Source: Pseudomonas sp. HR96 (GTDB lineage Bacteria > Pseudomonadota > Gammaproteobacteria > Pseudomonadales > Pseudomonadaceae). From it: a DNA stretch of 64,000 bases. The stretch spans positions 116,274 to 180,273 of the forward strand of contig NZ_CP139142.1 of assembly GCF_034059295.1 (NCBI RefSeq), given 5' to 3'. The notes beneath the pieces were generated by a model. The model was not told the origin of the DNA. It ran no database searches and was given only the letters and a program-made list of their open reading frames with translations. Every line of letters begins with the position of its first letter. Within the stretch, counting starts at the first letter, position 1. Shown in pieces: positions 9,472 through 17,110 of the stretch. The translations under genes were made by a program, and so were the position numbers.

Positions 9472-11949
9472 TTAGCTTACGATTGGTGTTGCCATGAGCC
9501 TGCGAGCCCTGGCAATGGCATCATCGATGTCTTGTAGACTGTAGGGTTTTCGAAGCATGACGCTACGATCCAGGCCTTCTTCTTGGTCTGCGCCCGACGC
9601 AAAAACAATCGCAAGCTGCCCAAATCGACCGCGTGCCTTGTCTGCTAAAGTTTCCCCTGACATTTCTCCCAGCTTGATATCGGTCACCAAAACGTCGGTA
9701 TTCGCCGTGATCAAACGTAGCGCCTCTTCAGCGCTTTCAGCCAAGACAACCTGGTGGCCTAGCCTCTGGATAAGCTGGAATGTAACTTCTGCAATGACCG
9801 GGTCGTCCTCGACAAAGACCACATTCAGCGGGCATGGGCTGACCGAAAGTTTCTCCGGCTCGCAGGCTTGCATAGGAACTGCTTCTAGAGCTGGCGCTAC
9901 GTCAATTCGGCGCTGCTGTTGATTGGCTAGGACATGGCGGATTCGACGGGCCAGCGCCTCGCGTGTGTAGGGTTTTCCCAATAGCTCGACCCCCCTGTCG
10001 AGCCTTCCGCCATGCACAATGGCATTTTCGGTATAACCAGACGTATAGAGTACGGCCAAATTGGGGTGAAGCTTTTGGGCTATTTTGGCCAGCTCTGGAC
10101 TTTTGAGGGGACCGGGCATGATGACGTCGGTGAAAAGCAGGTCGATGGGAAGCCCACTTTCGACAATCGGCAATGCGCTGTTCGCATCATTTGCCTTTAG
10201 CACTCGATATCCTAGTTCTTTGAGCGTATCCACCACCGTGGCTTGTACAGCGAGGTCGTCCTCAACAACCAGAATGGTTTCCGTCCCTCCGACGATGGGC
10301 TGCGGGCTGGATGGCTGAGTAGTTTCCTCGATGTCCAAGGACCGAGGTAGATAGACCTTGACCGTGGTACCGTGGCCCACCTCGCTATAAATCTTGATGT
10401 GTCCGCCTGACTGTTTGACAAACCCAAACACCATCGAAAGACCGAGCCCCGTTCCCTTGCCTACTGGTTTTGTTGTAAAAAAAGGCTCAAAAGCTTTCGT
10501 CATGATTTCCGGGGTCATTCCGCACCCGGTATCACTCACAGCAAGCATCACGTATTCGCCTGCTGTTACCTCTTGGTGGCCATCGGCATACGCCTGATCC
10601 AGAGATGTGTTGGCAACCTCAATGGTAAGTTTGCCGCTTCCGTCCATGGCGTCTCGCGCATTGATACACAGGTTGAGCAACGCATTTTCGACCTGTGCTG
10701 TATCGACAAATGTGCGCCACAGCCTTGAGCCGACGGTCACCTCAATATCGAACTCCTCCCCCAGAGTCCTCCTCAGCATGTCGTCCATGCCGATGATTGC
10801 TTTACCAATATTGACGACTCGTGGCTCAAGCGTCTGCTTACGACTGAACGCGAGCAGATAGCTTGCCAGCTTGGCTCCGCGCTCCACACCGGCCAACGCA
10901 TTGGCCAACCTTTTTTCACCGCGCTCATTGCCCCTCAGATCGCTGGTCAGAAGTTGCAGGTTGCCAGCAATAACCTGAAGGAGATTGTTGAAGTCATGTG
11001 CGACACCGCCGGTTAACCGGCCTACTGCCTCCATCTTCTGAGCTTGCTGCAACGCCAATTCGGTTTTTTTGAGCTCAGCTTCGATTGCACGATCCGCTGT
11101 CATGTCGCGCCCAACCAGCAGCATGCTTCCCTCGTGCAAGCTTCCGTTCCAGGATAAGCAAACAAATTGACCATTTTTGCAAAGCGCCTGCGCTTCGATG
11201 GTAAAGCTCGAGCGGGCATCTAGGCTTGCAGACCACTTTCCCAGGAACGCCTCTTTATCCTGGGCCACTATAAAATCGCTCAACTGACGGGTGATCAGCT
11301 CGGTGTCGCTCCAACCAAGGGTCTTCCTCAGCGCCGGATTGACTGCCGAAATTCGCCCGGTTTCATCAGTGACTACCATGGATTCTACTGACAGGTTCCA
11401 CATCCGGTCGCGATCGGCCGTCCGATCCTGTACCTCAGTGGCAAGCGCCTTGGCGAAGTCCTCCAGCCGTCTTTCTGTCAAAACCTTCGCAGTGGTTTCA
11501 ACCACGGTATCCAACAGCCCAATGACCTTGCCCTCTCCATCGAATACCGGGCTATAGCAAAAAGTGAAGAAAGCCGTTTCCGTAAAGCCATGGCGTGAAA
11601 CTTCGAGCTCGAAGTCCTCTATAAATGTAGGCACTCCAGCAAGCGCTTGGTCAGCTATAGGACCAATGCTGTCCCAGGCTTCACTCCAGACTTCGGAAAA
11701 TGAACGCCCTAGCGCAGGGGGTTTGGAGCCCAGAATAGGGAGAAATGCATCGTTGAAGATCATGATCAAACCGGTACCCAAGGCCAAACAGGCCGGAAAA
11801 CTGGAAGTCAAAATCATATTGACAGCTACGCACTGCGCCGGCCCCCAATCAGCGATCGGTCCAAGGCTGGATTCCGACCATGAATAGGCGCGGACCTGGT
11901 CAGCCATAGGCCCACGCGCAGCTATAAAATTTGTGAGGTTGGTAGGCAT
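9472..11949 (-). CDS. Hybrid sensor histidine kinase, PAS-PAS-HisKA-HATPase-REC-REC
   Basis: An 825-residue hybrid kinase. Order of domains: a PAS-like region (about 30-150) with FSPVFDG-type contacts, a second PAS (about 190-290, VVTDETGRISAVNPALRKTL), HisKA with the phosphorylatable His in GGVAHDFNNLL (about residue 318), an HATPase with NALLNLCINARDAM (N box), DTGCGMT and GTGLGLSMV, then two receivers (ILVVEDDLAV with LLFTDVIMPG; VVFVEDDPVI with VLVTDIKLGE). No transmembrane helix is seen, so it is cytoplasmic. I prefer the ATG at 11949 (MPTNLTN) over a TTG at 12033. The signal is not predictable. It is the first of several kinases in this region. Confidence 0.87.
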   Translation of the reverse strand: MPTNLTNFIAARGPMADQVRAYSWSESSLGPIADWGPAQCVAVNMILTSSFPACLALGTGLIMIFNDAFLPILGSKPPALGRSFSEVWSEAWDSIGPIADQALAGVPTFIEDFELEVSRHGFTETAFFTFCYSPVFDGEGKVIGLLDTVVETTAKVLTERRLEDFAKALATEVQDRTADRDRMWNLSVESMVVTDETGRISAVNPALRKTLGWSDTELITRQLSDFIVAQDKEAFLGKWSASLDARSSFTIEAQALCKNGQFVCLSWNGSLHEGSMLLVGRDMTADRAIEAELKKTELALQQAQKMEAVGRLTGGVAHDFNNLLQVIAGNLQLLTSDLRGNERGEKRLANALAGVERGAKLASYLLAFSRKQTLEPRVVNIGKAIIGMDDMLRRTLGEEFDIEVTVGSRLWRTFVDTAQVENALLNLCINARDAMDGSGKLTIEVANTSLDQAYADGHQEVTAGEYVMLAVSDTGCGMTPEIMTKAFEPFFTTKPVGKGTGLGLSMVFGFVKQSGGHIKIYSEVGHGTTVKVYLPRSLDIEETTQPSSPQPIVGGTETILVVEDDLAVQATVVDTLKELGYRVLKANDANSALPIVESGLPIDLLFTDVIMPGPLKSPELAKIAQKLHPNLAVLYTSGYTENAIVHGGRLDRGVELLGKPYTREALARRIRHVLANQQQRRIDVAPALEAVPMQACEPEKLSVSPCPLNVVFVEDDPVIAEVTFQLIQRLGHQVVLAESAEEALRLITANTDVLVTDIKLGEMSGETLADKARGRFGQLAIVFASGADQEEGLDRSVMLRKPYSLQDIDDAIARARRLMATPIVS

Positions 11950-12263
11950 ATTCGTCCCCAGGCCGCTATAGCGCCTGTACTGCTTGCACGGTGATATTCT
12001 GCCTAGAATTTCATTAAAAACGTGTGAGGGCAAATGAGAAGTGGCTCTGCCCGCGATGGTGAATCACGGGCGGGGCATGGCATCTAGTACCCCTGTCTGG
12101 GCGAAAAGCGGTGTCGGACCTGACCCAAGGACGCACAGTATCGCGCGCTAGAACCGTCTCTCGGTTCCCGCAGCCTCTGCAGCCTTAGGGGCCGGCAGAT
12201 ACCGCTTAGACGCCTAGAGTCATGTGCATCCACATGCCTTTCATAAGTATTTGCAGGGCGGCT
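11950..12263. other. Non-coding gap between two kinase genes
   Basis: About 310 bp with no convincing gene on either strand. It must hold the promoter of the downstream minus-strand hybrid kinase, but I see no clear -10/-35 pair, terminator hairpin or repeat. Confidence 0.5.
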
Positions 12264-13814
12264 TTAGAGCTTAAACTCAACTGCAATGGTGCTCGTCTTG
12301 GCCAACCGGTCCACGCTGATCGCCTTGGCTCCGTAACCGGAATAGCTCTTGATCAGTCTCAGTCCCAAACCGGTTCCGTTTGGTTCGGGATACGTGTCTG
12401 GAAAGCCATCCCCTTCGTCGCTGACGGTGATGATAGCTTTTTCGGCTATTTTACTCAGGGTGACCGAAATGGTGCCCTTTCCGTATTTCAAGGCGTTGAT
12501 AACAAGCTCGGATATAACCAAACCTAGAGGCGCCATTCGTTCCTCTGGTAGAGGAAAAGGGTCGGCCTCCAGATTTATATCTCGATCGCCAAACGCGTTG
12601 CTGATGTCCTTGAGCAACGCACTCAAGTACTCTTTAGCATTCACTCCGTCGGAGTCCGCATTCTGATAGAGCCGCTCATGCACCGACGCAATCGTCATGA
12701 TTCGATTGGCGGCCGTCTGCAGTTGCAACTTGACCGAATCCTCGACTGCTACATTGGCCTGAAGCAGCAAGAGGGTATTGACAAGTTGAAGGCTGTTTTT
12801 GACGCGATGGTGTATCTCCTCCAACTGGAGAACACTCTGGGACAGCTTCGTATTTTGTGAGTCAATCAGTAACGCCAGCTTGTCTTCATGGTCGTGACGC
12901 TCAGTAATGTCTCGAGAAACCGCTATGATATTTTCGAGCATGCCTTGTTTATCAAAGATCGGCGCTACGGTCACATCCCACCAGCGCGGTTCGCCTTTGA
13001 CTGTTGGGCAAAATGACTCGAAGCGGACTGATTCACCCCTCGCCACCCTACCTACAGCATCTGAAATTGTCGTTTTGGAGGCTTCAGGCCACAGATCTAT
13101 CCAGGGCTGCCCGGCAATCTCATCCAGCGAATCAATCTGCATCCGGCAAAGGCCAGCCTCATTGAAGAACTCGATTTCACCTGCCGGAGAGAGAATCTTG
13201 ACGCAGTCTGGACTGGCATTCAAAACGATTTCGGAATACCGGTGGGGACCGTCCTGGGCTTCCTCGGCCGCGACTCGCTCCACAGCCATCGAGATCACAT
13301 TGGCTAGCCCCTCGAGAAAAACCAGATCGCTTTCAATGAAATCCTCCCCGTCCTGGCTATCAACCTCCAACACACCAAAAGTGGAAGAGATACCTCTTAC
13401 CGGTACATTGATGGCCCGCTTGATACCGTATTTTTTTAATAGTGAGGGAGTCCGGAATCGGTTTTCCGAGCCAAGATGATTGGAGATGACGGGGCGCTCA
13501 GTTTTGAATGCGTAACCTGCGGGACTAGCATCGTCTGCACCTACCAACGCCACGCCAATATCCGTAGGATCCCAACCTACACCATACGCAAGCAAAAATT
13601 GCTGTTCATCAGGGAGCAGTTTGAGCACCTTGGCAAACCGCGTCTGCATGCCGACAGCTGCAACGCGACAGGCATGGTTGAGCAGTTCATCCATATCGGA
13701 CGCCCGAAGCGACCGCACACCAAATTCGACAACAATCTCGTGCTGCTTGCGTAGCCGAGCGTGGGAAATCTGCAAAGCTGCGCGCACAGTTTCGTCGGGC
13801 GATGTAGCTGACAT
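12264..13814 (-). CDS. Sensor kinase, GAF-PAS-HisKA_2-HATPase
   Basis: A 516-residue soluble kinase. Residues about 20-175 form a GAF domain (VLKLLPDEQQFLLAYGVGWD, SPAGYAFKTERPVISNHLG). A PAS domain follows at about 190-300 (VLNASPDCVKILSPAGEIEF, with IIAVSRDITERHDHE at its end). The dimerisation domain is HisKA_2 type, with the phospho-acceptor in LEEIHHRVKNSLQLVNTLL, and the HATPase carries VISELVINALKYG, DEGDGFP and GTGLGLRLIKSY. It has a nearly collinear paralogue of the same length at 26023-27573. A receiver gene lies just upstream at 13948, so the pair is probably co-transcribed. Confidence 0.87.
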   Translation of the reverse strand: MSATSPDETVRAALQISHARLRKQHEIVVEFGVRSLRASDMDELLNHACRVAAVGMQTRFAKVLKLLPDEQQFLLAYGVGWDPTDIGVALVGADDASPAGYAFKTERPVISNHLGSENRFRTPSLLKKYGIKRAINVPVRGISSTFGVLEVDSQDGEDFIESDLVFLEGLANVISMAVERVAAEEAQDGPHRYSEIVLNASPDCVKILSPAGEIEFFNEAGLCRMQIDSLDEIAGQPWIDLWPEASKTTISDAVGRVARGESVRFESFCPTVKGEPRWWDVTVAPIFDKQGMLENIIAVSRDITERHDHEDKLALLIDSQNTKLSQSVLQLEEIHHRVKNSLQLVNTLLLLQANVAVEDSVKLQLQTAANRIMTIASVHERLYQNADSDGVNAKEYLSALLKDISNAFGDRDINLEADPFPLPEERMAPLGLVISELVINALKYGKGTISVTLSKIAEKAIITVSDEGDGFPDTYPEPNGTGLGLRLIKSYSGYGAKAISVDRLAKTSTIAVEFKL

Positions 13815-13947
13815 AAAAGGTCCGGATGGGGTAGGTGGAAGACTGCTCGACCATTTCTTGTTTCAACTGAAAATCCGAAGCGTATGACTACGCGACGTAT
13901 CAGCTTATTGGGGTAGGTGAAGAAAGTGTTAGGCGCCTTGGCGTTTT

Positions 13948-14364
13948 TCAACCCGCGGGCTTTCTGGACAAATGCATCATTTCTCTAGCCATCTCCGCGA
14001 TCTGCTCCAGGCTCCACGGCTTTCGTAAAAATGCTACACCTCTGGGCAGATCGTTTCCCACTTCGGATCCGTAGCCTGTGGTGACGATTACGGGCACGTG
14101 AGGCCATCGCTGGTGCACCATCAGAGCCAGCTCTCGGCCGTCGAGTTGGCCTGGAAGCGTGAAATCTGTGACCAATAATGCACAGGGTGATTTGACCTGC
14201 ATCATATGAATGAGCGCATCATCCGCGGAAAAAAAAGACGCACAATCGGCCCCAAGATCCGTGAAAATATCCACCATCAACCGGTGCATCAGCTCGTCGT
14301 CCTCAACGATGACAATGTTGCCGGTGAGGGGGACGTCGCTGGAAGAGAGGGTCGTGATGGGCAT
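13948..14364 (-). CDS. Stand-alone response regulator receiver
   Basis: A 138-residue CheY-like receiver with no output domain. Acidic pocket: IVIVEDDELMH near the N-terminus; phospho-acceptor Asp in LLVTDFTLPGQLDG; Thr switch in VIVTTGYGSE; Lys in FLRKPWSLEQ. The ATG at 14364 (MPITTLSS) is preferred over an upstream in-frame start that adds a cysteine-rich leader. It sits 133 bp upstream of, and on the same strand as, the GAF-PAS-HisKA_2 kinase, so it is a likely partner. A decayed relative of its 5' region is seen at 27785-27982, upstream of the paralogous kinase. Confidence 0.84.
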   Translation of the reverse strand: MPITTLSSSDVPLTGNIVIVEDDELMHRLMVDIFTDLGADCASFFSADDALIHMMQVKSPCALLVTDFTLPGQLDGRELALMVHQRWPHVPVIVTTGYGSEVGNDLPRGVAFLRKPWSLEQIAEMAREMMHLSRKPAG

Positions 14365-14486
14365 GCTGGCTGTCTTTAGCTCAAACCTGCAAATCATGCA
14401 AAAGGTTAGTCTCTGGCGCAAGAGATTCCAGATAGGGTGTATAGGCGCCAGGAGCGGGGCTCATTGACAGCACACCTTCTGACGAT

Positions 14487-14677
14487 CTATCTGGCCAGCA
14501 GCTCCCGAATCCTGGCCACCATCGTATCGACGGCGAAGGGCTTGGTCATCACGGCCATCCCAGGCTCGAGATGGCCGTCCCCCAGCAAGGCATTTTCGGC
14601 ATAACCGGTGATAAACAACATCTTGAGATCAGGACGCAACACTCGCGCGGCCTCCGCCATCTGCCGGCCGTTCAGAG
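14487..14677 (-). pseudogene. Remnant of a receiver domain (C-terminal half)
   Basis: The minus strand reads NGRQMAEAARVLRPDLKMLF, then ITGYAENALLGDGHLEPGMAV and MTKPFAVDTMVARIRELLAR to a TAG. This is the second half of a receiver of the kind found at the end of hybrid kinases: the Thr of ITGYAEN and the Lys of MTKPF are present, but the phospho-acceptor Asp half is gone. It abuts the end of the unknown gene at 14672. It is a relic of a lost hybrid kinase. Confidence 0.72.
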
Positions 14678-14965
14678 TGTGAGCTTGGAGATGGATTCCG
14701 AAAAGCGCGTCACCTGGGCCGCAGACAAGCAGCCCAAATACCCGAAGTGCTGCAGGTGCTTGATCAACACTTCACGACTCTCCGGCTGTCCCGCCGCCAC
14801 TCGTCGACACGCCTGCTCAAGGATCAACCGCGCCAATTGCGGATTGTCGGTTTTCGAGGCATCAAACGCCAAGGCCACAGCGCTGACGAGCTCGCCAAGA
14901 GCAGGGTGGCTCTGGTGCAAGGCGCGCAACGTGCTCAATTGCCGAGCGGTAAGGGGTAGGGACAC
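14672..14965 (-). CDS. Hypothetical protein, 97 residues
   Basis: I do not recognise this small protein. It is predicted mostly helical (LTARQLSTLRALHQSHPALG, ARLILEQACRRVAAGQPESR) without membrane segments or cysteine motifs. Its last residues run into the receiver remnant, so the C-terminus (SESISKLTL) may be altered by the junction. It lies 34 bp downstream of the 86-residue gene at 15000, on the same strand, and the two may form a unit. Confidence 0.5.
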   Translation of the reverse strand: MSLPLTARQLSTLRALHQSHPALGELVSAVALAFDASKTDNPQLARLILEQACRRVAAGQPESREVLIKHLQHFGYLGCLSAAQVTRFSESISKLTL

Positions 14966-14999
14966 GCGCGCTCCTGAAGCATCGAATCACGATGGTGGT

Positions 15000-15260
15000 C
15001 TACGGGAGAATATCAAGCAATTCGACCCAGGTATCCTGGAGAAAAACCTTGAGAAAGCGGCTGTAGCGTTCGTCAATCACCCGGGCGTCGTCCAGCGCCT
15101 GCACGTATCCGCAGCAGAACTGATAATGCTGTTCTGCCTGGGTTAGCTTCTTGCTTGTTCTTAGCTCATCGACACAGGCGACCCAGGTGGCGTAGACAAA
15201 GTCGGGCAATTCGACCGGCAGCCCGGTGTGATCAAAAGGTGGAGGAATTCTGGAGGGCAC
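15000..15260 (-). CDS. Small unknown protein, paralogue of 57034-57306
   Basis: An 86-residue soluble protein of unknown function. It shares a clear pattern with the 90-residue protein at 57034-57306: LP, then YATW, a DELR or RELY segment, QFCCGYVQAL against QFCRGFVQAL, and a final FLxxxxxxxWIE or WVE segment. The shared Cys, the aromatic positions and similar length show a real family rather than chance open frames. Both copies stand near signalling genes. The ATG at 15260 is the obvious start. Confidence 0.62.
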   Translation of the reverse strand: MPSRIPPPFDHTGLPVELPDFVYATWVACVDELRTSKKLTQAEQHYQFCCGYVQALDDARVIDERYSRFLKVFLQDTWVELLDILP

Positions 15261-15399
15261 GATCGTGATTCTGGGTCAGGACAAGGTAAGCCGAGCTTAA
15301 TCGGCCGACCTACGATACATCAGAATTACGGGAGGAAAAAAGTGCCCAAATGGGGCTGCCGCTTCCCGTCTCAGCGCTACGAGGCCAGGTCAGAGAATT

Positions 15400-15768
15400 T
15401 CACGAGTGGAAGCGTGAGCTGAGCAGCGGCTCGACATGCGCAAAAAGGACATCCAGCGTCCATGGCTTGGCCATGAAGACAGCGTGCTCAGGCAGGACGT
15501 CGCTTGGCAGCCGGTTGCCTGACATGACGATAATGGGCAGTTGAGGCCAGCGCTCCGCGACGATGTGCGCAAACTGGATGCCATCCAGATATCCAGGCAT
15601 GCGAATGTCTGTCAGCACCAGGTTGACCGCAGCGCACCGCTCAAGCTCTAGCAATGCCAGATCTGCGTTAGGGCAGGCAATCACTCGCGCATCAAGCATC
15701 GAAAGTGCGTCGGCCACCACCTCACGCAAGGTGATGTCGTCTTCGACAAGTAGAATAGTAGAGGGCAT
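15400..15768 (-). CDS. Stand-alone response regulator receiver
   Basis: A 122-residue receiver only: ILLVEDDITLRE (acidic pocket), Asp in LVLTDIRMPGYLDG, Ser switch in IIVMSGNRL and Lys in FMAKPWTLDVLF. No output domain. It is closely related to the receiver at 24642-24998, sharing DALSM, NLVLTDIRMPG, LDG and AKPW. No kinase is immediately adjacent on the same strand, so its donor is not obvious. Confidence 0.83.
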   Translation of the reverse strand: MPSTILLVEDDITLREVVADALSMLDARVIACPNADLALLELERCAAVNLVLTDIRMPGYLDGIQFAHIVAERWPQLPIIVMSGNRLPSDVLPEHAVFMAKPWTLDVLFAHVEPLLSSRFHS

Positions 15769-16179
15769 TAGCCCGTCCTCGTTTAATGCGTCATGACTGG
15801 TGGAGCCATGAACCTGAGGTTTGTTTCATTTTCATTGAAGACTCGCCGATGAGGCGTGAATTTACTGCCGCGCCGCATATGACCTGGGCGACTACGGTCC
15901 AGCAAAATCCAATCGTACAGGGCGCAACGACGACAAATGTACAGAAGCCAGGACCTCTAAACGGTACAGGCCATGGGTCGAGAGCGTTTAAGGCTGATTG
16001 GAGTGTCATTTGCTAGAAGTTGCTGCGCCCGTCTGGTGCGGCTATTCGCCACAGTCGTTCAAAGGCTCGATTGCCTGTTCACATCCTTTCCACTCATGTC
16101 AGCGTTCTACCAAGTACTGGAGCGCAATCAGCGCTGCGGATCCTGGCAGAGGCCACCCTGCTGGTGGTTAATAGGTCGC
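15769..16179. other. Gap without recognisable gene
   Basis: About 410 bp between the receiver gene and the zinc-finger relic. Short open frames occur on both strands but none shows family features, a good ribosome-binding site or a relative elsewhere in the window. I see no terminator or repeat. Confidence 0.45.
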
Positions 16180-16409
16180 TCATGGCAAGCCCAGCTGAAC
16201 CAAGGCCTGCTTGAACAGGTGCAAATCACGCAGTGGGTACTGAGTGGTGAATGTATGGCTTGCACATCCTGGGTAGTGCATGAATGGTTGACGAATTTGC
16301 CATTCACCCAGCAACGCGCCGCATCTCTTGCAACGCAAGAACCCATTTTCGACAATCCACAGCCGTCGCCATCGTTCAAGAGTAAGCGTCTGCCGAAGTC
16401 ACCTTGCAT
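16180..16409 (-). pseudogene. CCHC zinc-finger-like small protein, frameshifted copy
   Basis: Read to the TGA at 16180, the minus strand gives LERWRRLWIVENGFLRCKRC, then GALLGEWQIRQPFMHYPGC and a tail with QYPLRDLHLF. It shares ERW, the C-x2-C-x14-H-x3-C spacing and the tail with the genes at 41776 and 53008. This frame has no start: a TGA precedes it. An ATG at 16409 opens the neighbouring frame (MQGDFGRRLLL), and a one-base shift near 16376 would join it to ERW. I call it a frameshifted gene; sequencing error is possible. Confidence 0.6.
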
Positions 16410-16509
16410 AAGCTAGAGGGTCATTACGAAGAGCTTCACGGATAGCAGTTCCCAGGCAAGTTTCGCCTGCAATCAGTTGCTGGTAGAGGCTCGTTGCAGC
16501 ACACTCTGT
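16399..16509 (-). pseudogene. C-terminal remnant of an unidentified protein (possibly CHAT-like)
   Basis: The minus strand is open for 36 codons and reads ECAATSLYQQLIAGE, TCLGTAIREAL and RNDPLAYAR before a TGA. The pattern (aromatic-YQQLLxG, GxAIRxA, DP, YA) recalls the last helix of CHAT caspase-like domains, but this is a weak resemblance. It ends where the zinc-finger frame begins, so the zinc-finger gene may have been the second gene of a unit. The rest of the gene is missing. Confidence 0.3.
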
Positions 16510-16541
16510 CTACTTGCCCCACCTAAAGGAGACGAAATTAT

Positions 16542-17108
16542 ATGAAGGATCAATCCAGCCCTATTCCCCTTGTTATCCTTGACGTTCAGGATGCCATTGA
16601 TCGCCCGAATTGGGATGGCAAAAATAATCCTGAGTATGTGGTGGTGATCCAACGCCTTCTCGATCACTGGCGATCAAACGGCTGGCCAGTTCTTTACGTG
16701 AAGCACGATGAACAGACTCCTACATCCAGCTATTACGTCCATGGCCCCTGGAATGGTATCAAGAAAGACGTTGCCCCGATAAAGGGAGAAACCGTCATCA
16801 TCAAACAGGAAAATTGCGCCTTCATTGGCACCGAACTGGATGCCATTCTTAAAGGGATGCAGGTAAAGCGTTTGGTGCTGACGGGCGTTGTCATTCACAA
16901 CAGCATGGACGCTACAGTCCGTGCGGGAAAAGCACTCGGATACAGCATCATCCTTCCCTCAGACGCCACGACAGCCGTGCCCGTCGTCGGGGCGCATGGA
17001 AAGTCCTGGGACGCCACAACCGTCCATGAACTGACCTTGGCAATACTCGGTGATGAGTATACCGATGTTATGTCATCGGACGAAGTGCTCGCACAGCTCA
17101 CCCTATGA
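16542..17108 (+). CDS. Isochorismatase-like hydrolase with Ser at the Cys position
   Basis: A 188-residue protein of the isochorismatase-like (cysteine hydrolase) superfamily. The catalytic Asp is in LVILDVQDAI (about residue 15), and the catalytic Lys is in VIIKQENCAF (about residue 88). The motif that normally carries the nucleophilic Cys reads TGVVIHNSMDATVRAG, so a Ser stands where TGxxTxxCVxxTxR has Cys. The fold looks intact and the length is normal. Substrate unknown; the substitution may mean altered or lost hydrolase activity. The ATG has a strong AAAGGAG site at good spacing. Its stop is 2 bp from the end of an IS66 transposase gene, so nothing separates it from the element. Confidence 0.82.
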   Translation: MKDQSSPIPLVILDVQDAIDRPNWDGKNNPEYVVVIQRLLDHWRSNGWPVLYVKHDEQTPTSSYYVHGPWNGIKKDVAPIKGETVIIKQENCAFIGTELDAILKGMQVKRLVLTGVVIHNSMDATVRAGKALGYSIILPSDATTAVPVVGAHGKSWDATTVHELTLAILGDEYTDVMSSDEVLAQLTL

Positions 17109-17110
17109 AG

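Noticed and set aside
9472..12033. Bacteriophytochrome identity for the large hybrid kinase
   Set aside because: No PHY domain or chromophore-binding Cys is visible; the input domains are PAS-like.
15973..16416. 147-codon plus-strand open frame
   Set aside because: It lies opposite the zinc-finger relic, whose relatives at two other loci define the minus strand as coding.
17081..17102. Partial match to the IS66 end inside the isochorismatase gene
   Set aside because: About 12 of 22 positions agree, flanking octamers do not match, and the isochorismatase C-terminus looks natural, so chance is likely.
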